DNA of 64,000 nucleotides from Bacteroidaceae bacterium (lineage in GTDB: Bacteria > Bacteroidota > Bacteroidia > Bacteroidales > Bacteroidaceae), in NCBI GenBank assembly GCA_024401305.1, contig JAKSLI010000008.1, forward strand, positions 1-64,000, read 5' to 3'. Position 1 is the stretch's first letter. Each line of letters opens with the position of its first letter. The notes beneath the pieces are model-generated. The model did not search any database, was not told the origin of the DNA, and saw only the letters and a program-made list of their open reading frames with translations. Positions 34,429 to 42,610 of the stretch are shown here, one piece after another. The translations under genes and the position numbers were made by a program.

Positions 34429-34965
34429 TTAACCTTCGAGGTCAACGAGGCGTGGTGCCTTTTCCTCAGCCTTCTCTGTCTGGCGTTCTGCGAGATACTG
34501 TGCGCAGAGAGCGAGAGCTTGGTTTGTAGCGTTGGCAAGATTCTTGTCACGACCTTCGTCGCCTTCAAGCTTGAGAGTGATGATGTCGTCCTTAGAACCG
34601 CAAGCGAGGTAGATGGTGCCTACAGGATTTTCCTTAGTGCCACCGCCAGGACCAGCCCAACCAGTTGATGCAATGGCAAGTTCTGTGCCAAGAACTTCGC
34701 ATGCGCCCTTAACCATCTGAATGGCAACCTCTTCGCAAACAGCAGTCTGCTCCTCAATGAGCTGTGCGTCAACCTTGAGCATGTTGCGCTTGATGTCATC
34801 ATGATAGCAAATGATACCGCCACGGAAATACTGTGACGCACCAGCAGTAAGAACGAGTGCTTCTGCTATCTTTCCGGCAGTGCAACTCTCTGCAGTGCCT
34901 ATTGTGTGGCCTTCCCAAAGACGGGTTGCCAACTCCTTTGATAAGATTTTATTCTGAAAGTCCAT
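34429..34965 (-). CDS. pncC: CinA C-terminal-type nicotinamide-nucleotide amidase
   Basis: 178 residues, consisting of the CinA C-terminal domain alone. Key segments are GTAESCTAGKIAEAL with the catalytic Ser in ESCTAG, FRGGIICYHDD, and IASTGWAGPGGGT. The family deamidates NMN to NaMN in NAD salvage. The N-terminal MoCF-like domain of full-length CinA is absent, as in stand-alone PncC. The tail (ERQTEKAEEKAPRLVDLEG) is polar. It lies 14 bases downstream of mscS, so the two are probably co-transcribed. IleRS follows after 76 bases. Confidence 0.88.
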   Translation of the reverse strand: MDFQNKILSKELATRLWEGHTIGTAESCTAGKIAEALVLTAGASQYFRGGIICYHDDIKRNMLKVDAQLIEEQTAVCEEVAIQMVKGACEVLGTELAIASTGWAGPGGGTKENPVGTIYLACGSKDDIITLKLEGDEGRDKNLANATNQALALCAQYLAERQTEKAEEKAPRLVDLEG

Positions 34966-34979
34966 AATGGTTTTTGTTT

Positions 34980-37316
34980 TTACGAATTTATGATATGAAC
35001 ATCCTGCTGTGGGAATGGGATTTCAATATTATTCTTGTTGAGCGTATCGTAGATCAGTGTACGCAGATTACTTTCGATGAACGGCTGCTTTGTCACGTCA
35101 ACCCATGTGCGGAGAACAAAGTTCACGCTGCTGTCCGCAAGGTCAGTGAGCACTGCCGCTGGTGCCTTCTTCTTGTCAACGCCCTGGATCTTTGCTTCCT
35201 TGACAGCCTTGACAATGAGTTCAATGACCTGCTTTGCATTGCTTCCGTAAGCTACGCCAAAACTTATCTGCGAAAGAACATAACCGTGATTACGGGTGAG
35301 GTTCTTGTAGTTCTGCGTGAAGAGCTGCGAGTTCTGGAACGCAATGACAGAGCCGTCGAGTGCTTCGAGAAGTGTGCTTGTGTATGAAATGGAAGCAACC
35401 CTACCGCGAGTGCCATCACATTCTATGAAATCGCCTATCTTGATGCGACCTGTCATGAGAGAAATACCATAGTAGATATTCTCGATGATGTCCTTTGACG
35501 CGAAACCGATACCAGTAGAAAGACCTCCACCAATAACGGCAAGCCATGTGGTGTTGACTCGCATTATGACAAGACTCACCATAAACCAAGCGCCCCAGAC
35601 AATGACCTGCACAACATTCTTGATCATCACCGTGCGACTTTCTGCCGAGCGAGGGTCTTCCGTCGTGAAGTTATGCTTTGCGATTTCGATGATAAGTTTG
35701 CTGATATAGGCAAACACAAACCACAGACTGACGATAAGCACGAGCGAGAGCATCGACAGGCGGAAGTGCTCTTCGTTGACGAAATCGTAGTCGAAAAGTC
35801 TCATCACAGTATCGCTGAGGTTGAACACATCAGCTGCCCAATAGATGGAAATCATTATCGAGAAGATGCCAAGCACTGGCACGAAGACATCGTTCACGAG
35901 ATAGAACAGCCAAACCTTTGCCATCGGTTCGTTCTTGAAGTTCTTCTTCTCCTCGTATGTGTTAAGCCAATAGCGTATGCAGTTGATTGTCAAGATACAT
36001 GTAAGCTGCATTGTCCACCATATCAAAGCCTGCACAGCAAGCAGCGTGAAACCGATGAAAGAGCATACAATGCTGAAGATGAACACCACTTGCGATACCT
36101 GCGCAAAGAACAAATCGCTCTTCGGAATATCACTCCTATACTTGCGCAGCACATACCATTGCAGCACAGCGCAGATGAGTATTATAGGCGGGAAGATGAG
36201 GTTTACCAGCGCGTTCGGGATGAGCACGATGCGGAAGGCTATCACTATGAAGCTGACGACAATCAGCGGACTATAGATTCTGTACGCACTCTTCAGCTGT
36301 TCCGGTTTCAAGCGTGCAAGGACAGAGAGTATGATAACACTCAAAAGCCATGAATACTGCACGAGCAAATCGCCTGCCATAGCGAGGAAGTTCTGGTGAT
36401 AAACCTCTTTCACCACACCGATGGCAATGGCGAAAGTGATAACCGTAGTCGCCATGATGGTGCTTCGTCTGCGAGCGATGAAACCTTCCGTACGGAAACG
36501 CTTCGGAAGCAGGAATCGTATTACGGCAATGTTTAGCAAGACGGAAATGACACCGTAGAGCAAAATCACGAAAAAGAGGAATCCTATCACCTTCACATCC
36601 CATTCGGAATGGATGTTCTTGTAGTTCTTGTACTTATCGTTTACAGCCTCTTCGACATCAAAAATCTGCGTGCTGAGCGTAGCTATCAGCGAGAAATAGT
36701 CGCTTCCGCCATTCTTGAAGATGTTCTGCTGAATCTCGGAATAGCGCTGATTGGCATAATCGTTGAGCTGACTAAGGCGTGCATCCATTCTCTGATAGCG
36801 CACCATATACTCCGTCACCTGGTCATTGCGTTCCTGAAGTTGGCGCTGAAGATTGACAGCCAAAGCCAAGCAGACAGCCTTGTTTATGCGACTCTCCTCG
36901 TCAAGCACACGATCCGGCATGTTCTGAAGCGTGGAAATAAGGCTATCGTAGCGAGCCACATCGAACGAAGTCTTGTCGGCAAACTTCTGGAACGGGCGTG
37001 TCTGCGCCTTGAAATTCTTGTATTGTTCCGTCGCTTCATGGCAAGCGTAAGCCAAGTCAAACACATACTCCTTCTTCTGGGAATAGAGCATCAGCGAGTT
37101 CTGGTCGCTCTTTCGCATGATGTCGTACATGTTGTTCTGCGCAATCGTGTTTCTACGCTGGAAATTAGCGTTGAACTGAGCGTTGTCCTTATAGACTGAA
37201 GTGAGCTCATCGCGCAGTATGACAAGCGTACCGGCAAGGTCTTTCTCCTTCAACACGGCATTCGCATCGAGGGCTATCATTGTAAGCAACAATATGAAGT
37301 AAAAGACCTTTTTCAT
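34980..37316 (-). CDS. Large MscS-family mechanosensitive channel
   Basis: 778 residues. A signal peptide is followed by a long helical periplasmic part (about 20-230, coiled-coil-prone). Next come about ten membrane segments. The MscS pore and beta domain has GGGLSTGIGFASKDIIENIYYGI (pore helix, glycine-rich) followed by GDFIECDGTRGRVASISYTST and FQNSQLFTQNYKN. The layout resembles MscK/YbiO-type large channels. It releases solutes at the inner membrane on hypo-osmotic shock. It diverges from the kinase gene at 37419. Confidence 0.87.
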   Translation of the reverse strand: MKKVFYFILLLTMIALDANAVLKEKDLAGTLVILRDELTSVYKDNAQFNANFQRRNTIAQNNMYDIMRKSDQNSLMLYSQKKEYVFDLAYACHEATEQYKNFKAQTRPFQKFADKTSFDVARYDSLISTLQNMPDRVLDEESRINKAVCLALAVNLQRQLQERNDQVTEYMVRYQRMDARLSQLNDYANQRYSEIQQNIFKNGGSDYFSLIATLSTQIFDVEEAVNDKYKNYKNIHSEWDVKVIGFLFFVILLYGVISVLLNIAVIRFLLPKRFRTEGFIARRRSTIMATTVITFAIAIGVVKEVYHQNFLAMAGDLLVQYSWLLSVIILSVLARLKPEQLKSAYRIYSPLIVVSFIVIAFRIVLIPNALVNLIFPPIILICAVLQWYVLRKYRSDIPKSDLFFAQVSQVVFIFSIVCSFIGFTLLAVQALIWWTMQLTCILTINCIRYWLNTYEEKKNFKNEPMAKVWLFYLVNDVFVPVLGIFSIMISIYWAADVFNLSDTVMRLFDYDFVNEEHFRLSMLSLVLIVSLWFVFAYISKLIIEIAKHNFTTEDPRSAESRTVMIKNVVQVIVWGAWFMVSLVIMRVNTTWLAVIGGGLSTGIGFASKDIIENIYYGISLMTGRIKIGDFIECDGTRGRVASISYTSTLLEALDGSVIAFQNSQLFTQNYKNLTRNHGYVLSQISFGVAYGSNAKQVIELIVKAVKEAKIQGVDKKKAPAAVLTDLADSSVNFVLRTWVDVTKQPFIESNLRTLIYDTLNKNNIEIPFPQQDVHIINS

Positions 37317-37338
37317 AACATTATTATATAAAACGGCG

Positions 37339-37396
37339 CAAAATTACTAAAATTTTCAGCATTTTCAAGCAATTTAAGATTAATTTTGTACCTTTG
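37339..37396. promoter_or_regulatory. Divergent -7 boxes between mscS-like and kinase genes
   Basis: On the minus strand TAATTTTG (37339-37346) faces the channel gene. On the plus strand TACCTTTG (37389-37396) faces the kinase and ends 22 bases before its ATG. No clear -33 TTTG is seen for either. Confidence 0.5.
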
Positions 37397-37418
37397 CCGA
37401 AAATCTTTGACCTTACCT

Positions 37419-38267
37419 ATGGTAAATACTTATAAAACAACGCTTATAGCTGATGCGGGAGGCACTTCAACGACTTGGTATCTTTCGCCCTCACATACAT
37501 TTTCAACCTACGGCATAAATCCATTCCAACAGAGCGAGGAAGACATTTTCAACCTTGTTCATGATTTTAGGCAAGCAAGTCTTGACAAGCCAGAAATGCC
37601 TCGCGTTTCTGCCATCCGATTCTACGGAGCTGGATGCACACCCGAGAAGATTGGGACTGTGAAGAAAGCCTTGTCGCAAGCGTTCGAAGGAACTGTTGAA
37701 GACATTGAGGTTCATTCCGACCTACTCGGTGCTGCCCGCGGACTTTGCGGCACTTCGGAAGGTGTGGCTTGCATTCTCGGAACTGGTTCAAACTCATGTC
37801 TTTACGACGGAGAGAAGATAGTGCAGAACACTCCTGCCTTGGGTTATATCCTGGGCGATGAAGGCGGAGGTGCCGTACTTGGAAAGATGTTTCTCAACGC
37901 CTTGCTGAAAGGACGACTCGACAAGACCGTTGCCGATGCTTTCTACGAGGAGTACGGAATGAATCAGGCTGCCATCATCGAGCGTGTCTATCGCCAGCCT
38001 TTGGCAAACAGATTCCTAGCTTCCTTCTCAAAGTTCATAAGCGAATATCGCAGCAATCCAACCGTGAATTGCATCATAAAGGAAAACTTCACTAACTTCC
38101 TGAACAACAACGTGAAACCTTACAACTGCAAGAGGCTCAACTTCACTGGCAGCATAGCTTTCCATTATGCGGAAATACTACGCGAAGTGGCAGAGCAGAA
38201 CGGCTACGAAATCGGCAAAATCACGCAGTCGCCACTCGAAGGTTTGGCTGAATATCACAAGAAGTAA
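37419..38267 (+). CDS. BadF/BadG-type ATPase, N-acetylglucosamine kinase-like
   Basis: 282 residues. Actin-like ATPase motifs are IADAGGTSTTW (phosphate 1, residues 7-17), GTGSNSCLYDG (phosphate 2) and LGYILGDEGGGA. This matches N-acetylglucosamine kinases of the BadF group, which phosphorylate aminosugars from peptidoglycan or glycan recycling. The start at 37419 (MVNTYKTTLIADAGG) follows the -7 box. A TTG at 37386 would overlap the promoter. No sugar transporter sits next to it, so the substrate is a family inference. Confidence 0.82.
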   Translation: MVNTYKTTLIADAGGTSTTWYLSPSHTFSTYGINPFQQSEEDIFNLVHDFRQASLDKPEMPRVSAIRFYGAGCTPEKIGTVKKALSQAFEGTVEDIEVHSDLLGAARGLCGTSEGVACILGTGSNSCLYDGEKIVQNTPALGYILGDEGGGAVLGKMFLNALLKGRLDKTVADAFYEEYGMNQAAIIERVYRQPLANRFLASFSKFISEYRSNPTVNCIIKENFTNFLNNNVKPYNCKRLNFTGSIAFHYAEILREVAEQNGYEIGKITQSPLEGLAEYHKK

Positions 38268-38345
38268 ACGGGTTTCAAAGGTTTCAAGACTTTCAGAGGT
38301 TTCAAGACTTTCAGAGGTTTCAAAGGTTTCAAGAATTTCAAAAGC
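38268..38345 (+). repeat. GGTTTCAAGACTTTCAGA tandem repeats
   Basis: Six or seven variants of GGTTTCAAAG/ACTTTCAGA fill the gap between kinase and thioesterase. It is the inverted orientation of the GAAACC unit at 20674-20732 and 45378-45422. Confidence 0.75.
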
Positions 38346-38359
38346 AGCAAAACATTTAT

Positions 38360-39133
38360 ATGAATAAACTTCCTAAAATAGGTTCTTACGAGTTTCTCTG
38401 CGAGCCGTTTCATTGCGACTTCACGACGCATCTTTTCATCGGTTTTCTCGGCAATCACATGCTGAACACAGCCGACTATCATTCCAACGAACGCGACTTT
38501 GGCATGCATTACCTCGGTCCTCTCAACAAGACATGGGTGCTTTCGCGACTTGCCATCGAGGTTGTTGAGATGCCAAAGGCATACGACCGTTTCACTATCG
38601 AGACATGGGTGGAAAGTGCAATGCGCTTCTTCACAAACCGTAACTTCCTTGTTCGTGCTAGGGACGACGGTCGCGAGCTGGCTTACGGCAAGAGCATCTG
38701 GGCAATGATCGACACGGAGACACGCCAACCTCAGAACATCCTTGAGGTGCGCGACGGCGATATTGCCACATATATAGAAAAGGACAAGCAGAGTCCGATG
38801 GGCAAATTGTCTCGCGTAAAGATGAGCAAGGATGCCGAGAAATGCTACGAGGCAAAAGCAACTTATTCCGACACGGATTACAACGGTCATGTGAACAGCA
38901 TCAAATACATTGACCACATCCTTGACATCTACCCTCTCGAGTTCTATAAGGAGCACACAATCAAGCGATTGGACATTGCATACGTTGCTGAAAGTTACTG
39001 CGGCGACACGCTCAATTTCTATCGCGAAGAAGACACCGATGGTGGCATCATGATAAGCGTTCGCAAAAGCAACGAGAATCTCGAAGAGGAAGTGGAAGTT
39101 GTTAGATGCAAACTTACTTTTGTTACAAAATGA
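38360..39133 (+). CDS. Acyl-ACP thioesterase
   Basis: 257 residues with a double hot-dog arrangement. The first half has GMHYLGPLNKTWVLSRLAIEV and FTIETWVES. The second has the typical ATYSDTDYNGHVNSIKYID with Asp-Asn-His catalytic positions. The family hydrolyses acyl-ACP to end fatty-acid synthesis in the cytoplasm. In Bacteroides-type genomes a thioesterase of this kind sits between ilvN and ilvC. Here ilvC follows, but ilvD, ilvB and ilvN are not upstream, so the operon has been split. Confidence 0.88.
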   Translation: MNKLPKIGSYEFLCEPFHCDFTTHLFIGFLGNHMLNTADYHSNERDFGMHYLGPLNKTWVLSRLAIEVVEMPKAYDRFTIETWVESAMRFFTNRNFLVRARDDGRELAYGKSIWAMIDTETRQPQNILEVRDGDIATYIEKDKQSPMGKLSRVKMSKDAEKCYEAKATYSDTDYNGHVNSIKYIDHILDIYPLEFYKEHTIKRLDIAYVAESYCGDTLNFYREEDTDGGIMISVRKSNENLEEEVEVVRCKLTFVTK

Positions 39134-39219
39134 AACTAATCGCGTTTGAATTATGTCAAAATTTAAGCAAATAGGCTGATTATTTGCTATAATTCTTACG
39201 CATTTGCTAACATTTTGTA

Positions 39220-39227
39220 TAATTTTG
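39220..39227 (+). promoter_or_regulatory. Probable -7 box of ilvC
   Basis: TAATTTTG, 78 bases before the ATG at 39305. It suggests that ilvC can be transcribed separately from the thioesterase, with a leader of about 70 bases. A TTTG at 39203 is too close for standard spacing. Confidence 0.5.
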
Positions 39228-39304
39228 CAAGCGTTTTTAGTCACTTTTTAACGGAAGTCGGCTTATTTTCCAAAATTGTAAACCAAAAACTAAAAATCAA
39301 AATA

Positions 39305-40348
39305 ATGGCACAACTTGATTTCGGTGGTACTATTGAAACAGTTATCACCAGCAAAGAATTCTCACTCGAAAAGGCACGTGAAGTACTCAAGAACGAGACT
39401 ATCGCAGTGCTCGGTTATGGCGTTCAGGGCCCAGGTCAGGCTTGCAACCTCCGCGACAACGGTTTCAACGTAATCGTTGGTCAGCGTCAGGGTAAGACTT
39501 TCGAAAAGGCTGTTGCTGACGGATGGAAGCCAGGCGAGACTCTCTTCTCTCTCGAAGAGGCTGCTGACAAGGCATCTATCATCATGTGTCTCCTTTCTGA
39601 TGCTGCCGTAATGTCTGTATGGCCTACTCTCCAGCAGTACCTCACTCCTGGTAAGGCTCTCTATTTCTCACACGGTTTCGCTATCACATGGTCAGACCGC
39701 ACTGGTTGCGTTCCTGCAAAGGACATCGACGTAATCATGGTTGCTCCTAAGGGTTCTGGTACTTCTCTCCGTACAATGTTCCTTGAGGGTCGTGGTCTTA
39801 ACTCTTCATACGCAGTTTACAACGATGCTACTGGCAAGGCTCTTGAGCGTACACTTGCTCTCGGTATCGGTATCGGTTCTGGTTACATGTTCGAAACTAC
39901 ATTCCAGCGTGAGGCTACTTCTGACCTTACAGGTGAGCGTGGTTCACTCATGGGTGCTATCCAGGGTCTTCTCCTCGCTCAGTACGAGGTTCTCCGTGAG
40001 AACGGTCACTCTCCATCTGAGGCATTCAACGAGACAGTTGAGGAGCTCACTCAGTCACTCATGCCACTCTTCGGTGCTAAGGGTATGGACTGGATGTATG
40101 CAAACTGCTCTACAACAGCTCAGCGTGGTGCCCTCGACTGGATGGGTCCTTTCCACGATGCTATCAAGCCTGTTGTTGAAAAGCTCTACCACTCTGTTGT
40201 AACTGGTAACGAGGCTCAGATTTCTATCGACGCTAACTCTAAGCCAGACTACCGCGTAGGTCTCGAGAAGGAGCTCGAAGCTCTCCGTGAATCAGAGATG
40301 TGGCGTGCTGGTGCTACAGTTCGTCAGCTCCGTCCAGAGAACAACTAA
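39305..40348 (+). CDS. ilvC: Ketol-acid reductoisomerase
   Basis: 347 residues. The Rossmann motif GYGVQGPGQACNLRDNG is near residue 36, with VGQRQGKT as the NADPH phosphate loop. APKGSGTSLR and LTGERGSLMG carry metal-binding carboxylates, and TVEELTQSL follows. It performs the second step of valine/isoleucine synthesis with Mg2+ and NAD(P)H. The codon usage is strongly biased towards a few codons, as in highly expressed genes. The start at 39305 (MAQLDFGGTIE) matches the family N-terminus. A strong terminator follows. Confidence 0.95.
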   Translation: MAQLDFGGTIETVITSKEFSLEKAREVLKNETIAVLGYGVQGPGQACNLRDNGFNVIVGQRQGKTFEKAVADGWKPGETLFSLEEAADKASIIMCLLSDAAVMSVWPTLQQYLTPGKALYFSHGFAITWSDRTGCVPAKDIDVIMVAPKGSGTSLRTMFLEGRGLNSSYAVYNDATGKALERTLALGIGIGSGYMFETTFQREATSDLTGERGSLMGAIQGLLLAQYEVLRENGHSPSEAFNETVEELTQSLMPLFGAKGMDWMYANCSTTAQRGALDWMGPFHDAIKPVVEKLYHSVVTGNEAQISIDANSKPDYRVGLEKELEALRESEMWRAGATVRQLRPENN

Positions 40349-40397
40349 TCACTGTTCTCCCCCACTCTATTGAATCCAAGACATTCAATGAAATAAC

Positions 40398-40433
40398 AAA
40401 GCCGTGGCGTTCCAAAACGCCGCGGCTTTTTAT
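40398..40433 (+). terminator. Rho-independent terminator of ilvC
   Basis: AAAGCCGTGGCGTT and AACGCCGCGGCTTTTT flank a CCAA loop, one mismatch in the stem, ending in a T-run. Confidence 0.88.
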
Positions 40434-40440
40434 TATATAA

Positions 40441-40565
40441 TCGGAAAAACTCAAATAAATTTGGTTTTTCACTCGCTTATTCGTACCTTTGGCTACTGCC
40501 TAAAGTACTTCCGCTCGGAAAAACTCAAATAAATTTGGTTTTTCACTCGCTTATTCGTACCTTTG
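40441..40565 (+). promoter_or_regulatory. Tandemly duplicated promoter of the aldo-keto reductase gene
   Basis: Identical 51-base segments at 40441-40491 and 40515-40565 (period 74) each contain a complete promoter: TTTG, 20 bases, TACCTTTG. The boxes are at 40460-40463 with 40484-40491, and 40534-40537 with 40558-40565. The proximal copy ends 29 bases before the ATG at 40595. Confidence 0.85.
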
Positions 40566-40594
40566 TCGCCGAAAAACATTAAAGACATATTATT

Positions 40595-41530
40595 ATGCAA
40601 TACAACGAAATCGGAAAAACAGGCATGAAAGTGGCAAACCTTGCTTTCGGAGCCTCATCGCTCGGCGGCGTTTTCCACGATATCAAGGAACAGGAAGCCA
40701 TCGAAGCCGTATATACAGCTGTTGATGGCGGTTTGAACTTCATCGATGTTTCGCCTTATTATGGCCATTACAAGGCAGAGACTGTTCTCGGCAAAGCACT
40801 GAAAAACATTGATCGTTCTCGCTACTACCTCTCAACAAAGGTTGGTCGCTACGGTGAGAATGGCGTAAACACTTGGGATTATTCTGCCAAGCGTGCGAAG
40901 GAAAGCGTCTATGAAAGCATGGAACGCCTCAACATAGACTACATCGACCTCATCAATGTTCACGACGTGGAGTTCTGTTCTGACCTCAGCATTATCGCAA
41001 ACGAGACTCTCCCTGCTCTCCATGAGCTTAAGGCAGAAGGCGTTGTAAAGCATGTCGGCATCACTGACCTCCAACCAGAAAACCTCAAATGGGTTATCGA
41101 GCATACTCCAAAAGGCACTGTGGAAAGTGTTCTCTGCTTCTGCCACTACTGCCTGAACGATGAGATGCTCCTTGACTATCTTGACTTCTTTGAGAAGAAC
41201 GAGATCGGTGTCATCAATGCATCTCCACTTTCAATGGGCTTGCTTTCTCAGCGCGGCGCACCTGCTTGGCATCCAGCACCAGAAGCTCTCAAGCAGCGTT
41301 GTGCAGAAGCAGCAAAGCTCTGTGCCGAGCGTGGTGTAGAGATCGAGAAACTTGCCATGCAGTATAGCGTAAGCAATCCTCGCATCGCAACAACACTCTT
41401 CTCTTCTGCCAATCCGAAGAATGTGCAGAAAAACATCGACTTTGTTAATTCAGAATACGACGAGGAACTCGCAAAGGAAGTACAAGCCTTCATCGGCGAT
41501 CAGATGCGTGTTCGTTGGGCAAATTCATAA
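40595..41530 (+). CDS. Aldo-keto reductase, aldose (galactose/fucose) dehydrogenase-like
   Basis: 311 residues, (beta/alpha)8 barrel. The AKR tetrad is visible as Asp and Tyr in FIDVSPYYGHYKAETVLGKAL, Lys in YLSTKVGRYG and His in INVHDVEF. The N-terminal GKTGMKVANLAFGASSLGG and the cofactor end FSSANPKNVQKNI are typical. The closest known relatives by these features are L-galactose and D-threo-aldose (L-fucose) dehydrogenases, which make aldonolactones. A predicted amidohydrolase follows, fitting a lactone-hydrolysing partner. Substrate is inference. It is driven by a doubled promoter. Confidence 0.82.
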   Translation: MQYNEIGKTGMKVANLAFGASSLGGVFHDIKEQEAIEAVYTAVDGGLNFIDVSPYYGHYKAETVLGKALKNIDRSRYYLSTKVGRYGENGVNTWDYSAKRAKESVYESMERLNIDYIDLINVHDVEFCSDLSIIANETLPALHELKAEGVVKHVGITDLQPENLKWVIEHTPKGTVESVLCFCHYCLNDEMLLDYLDFFEKNEIGVINASPLSMGLLSQRGAPAWHPAPEALKQRCAEAAKLCAERGVEIEKLAMQYSVSNPRIATTLFSSANPKNVQKNIDFVNSEYDEELAKEVQAFIGDQMRVRWANS

Positions 41531-41534
41531 ATTT

Positions 41535-41652
41535 CAAGTAACAAGTAATAAGTAATAAGTATGATTACATTTGCAAACTGATTGTATTGCTGTAGTCATC
41601 CTTGAAGTCAAATCACACTTATTACTTGTTACTTAATACTTATTACTTACAA
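41535..41652. repeat. Inverted tandem-repeat element, AAGTAATA unit
   Basis: CAAGTAACAAGTAATAAGTA... (41535-41566) faces ...CTTATTACTTGTTACTTAATAC (41610-41652) around a 43-base core. The right arm is repeated alone at 18970-19013. Confidence 0.85.
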
Positions 41653-41658
41653 AAGAAT

Positions 41659-42564
41659 ATGGAATATCTGATCATTGATGCTCACGCCCACCTTTGGGCA
41701 AAACAAGATACCGTTTGGAATGGCATGAAGATTTCTCCGCTTCCAAACGGCAGAAGCATGTTCCTTGGCAATGAGGTGCAGATGTGTCCGCCATTCATGA
41801 TTGACGGAAAAAATACCGCCGAGGTGTTTCTTTCGAACATGGACTACGCTCAGGTGGCAGGTTCCGTTGTCACTCAGGAGTTTATCGACGGCATTCAGAA
41901 CGACTACTACAAGACTGTAAATGCTCAGTACGGCGACCGCCTGAAATGTCTCTACATGCTCGACTACATGAACGGCGAGTTCACTTTGCCGCAGGGCGGC
42001 TGGGAAGGTGTTGTAATTCCTGGTCATCGCATCTACAAGGACGGTGTTCGCATGCCAATCAACGGCGAGGAGTTCATGAAGATGTTCAAGGAGATGGAGA
42101 AGCGCGGTCTTATCCTCTCCCTTTGCCTTGAAGACAACGAGCAGACGGCAGAATTCCGCGAGGTTATCCAGGAATGTCCCGAGCTGAAAGTTGCCATCGG
42201 ACATTTCGGAATGCCAACGGAACAGACTTGGTATGAGCAGGTAAAACTTGCTGAGAACGAGAATGTTATGGTGGAATCTGGCGGCATAACATGGCTTTAC
42301 AACTCCGAGTTCTATCCATTCCCAACAGCGGTCAAGAAGATAAAGGAAGCTGCCGATATGGTTGGCATCGAAAAACTGATGTGGGGTTCCGACTATCCTC
42401 GCACCATAACAGCCATAACATATAAGATGTCGTACGATTTCGTACTGAAGACCAACGAACTTACCGACAACGAGAAGCGACTTTTCCTTGGAGAAAACGC
42501 AAAGAAATTCTACGGCTTCGGCGAACTTGAAGTGCCTAAGTATGTGAAGAATATGTCGGAGTAA
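41659..42564 (+). CDS. Amidohydrolase-2 family hydrolase, possible sugar lactonase
   Basis: 301 residues, metal-dependent TIM barrel. The N-terminal DAHAHLW gives the HxH metal pair, IGHFGMP carries a further His, and MWGSDYPRT holds the late Asp. These are signatures of the amidohydrolase_2 family, which includes L-fuconolactone and 4-sulfomuconolactone hydrolases. Its position directly after an aldose dehydrogenase suggests lactone hydrolysis, but this is inference. The start at 41659 (MEYLIIDAHAHLW) is required by the motif position. The TAA stop lies inside the GAGTAATGA repeat. Confidence 0.8.
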   Translation: MEYLIIDAHAHLWAKQDTVWNGMKISPLPNGRSMFLGNEVQMCPPFMIDGKNTAEVFLSNMDYAQVAGSVVTQEFIDGIQNDYYKTVNAQYGDRLKCLYMLDYMNGEFTLPQGGWEGVVIPGHRIYKDGVRMPINGEEFMKMFKEMEKRGLILSLCLEDNEQTAEFREVIQECPELKVAIGHFGMPTEQTWYEQVKLAENENVMVESGGITWLYNSEFYPFPTAVKKIKEAADMVGIEKLMWGSDYPRTITAITYKMSYDFVLKTNELTDNEKRLFLGENAKKFYGFGELEVPKYVKNMSE

Positions 42565-42610
42565 TGAGTAATGACTGATGACTAATGAGTAATGACTGAT
42601 GAGTAATGAC
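42559..42610 (+). repeat. GAGTAATGA/CTGATGA repeat carrying a stop and a start codon
   Basis: Six units bridge two genes: the amidohydrolase stop TAA (42562-42564) and the TcdA start ATG (42599-42601) are both part of the repeat. The family is the same as at 338-386. Confidence 0.85.
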
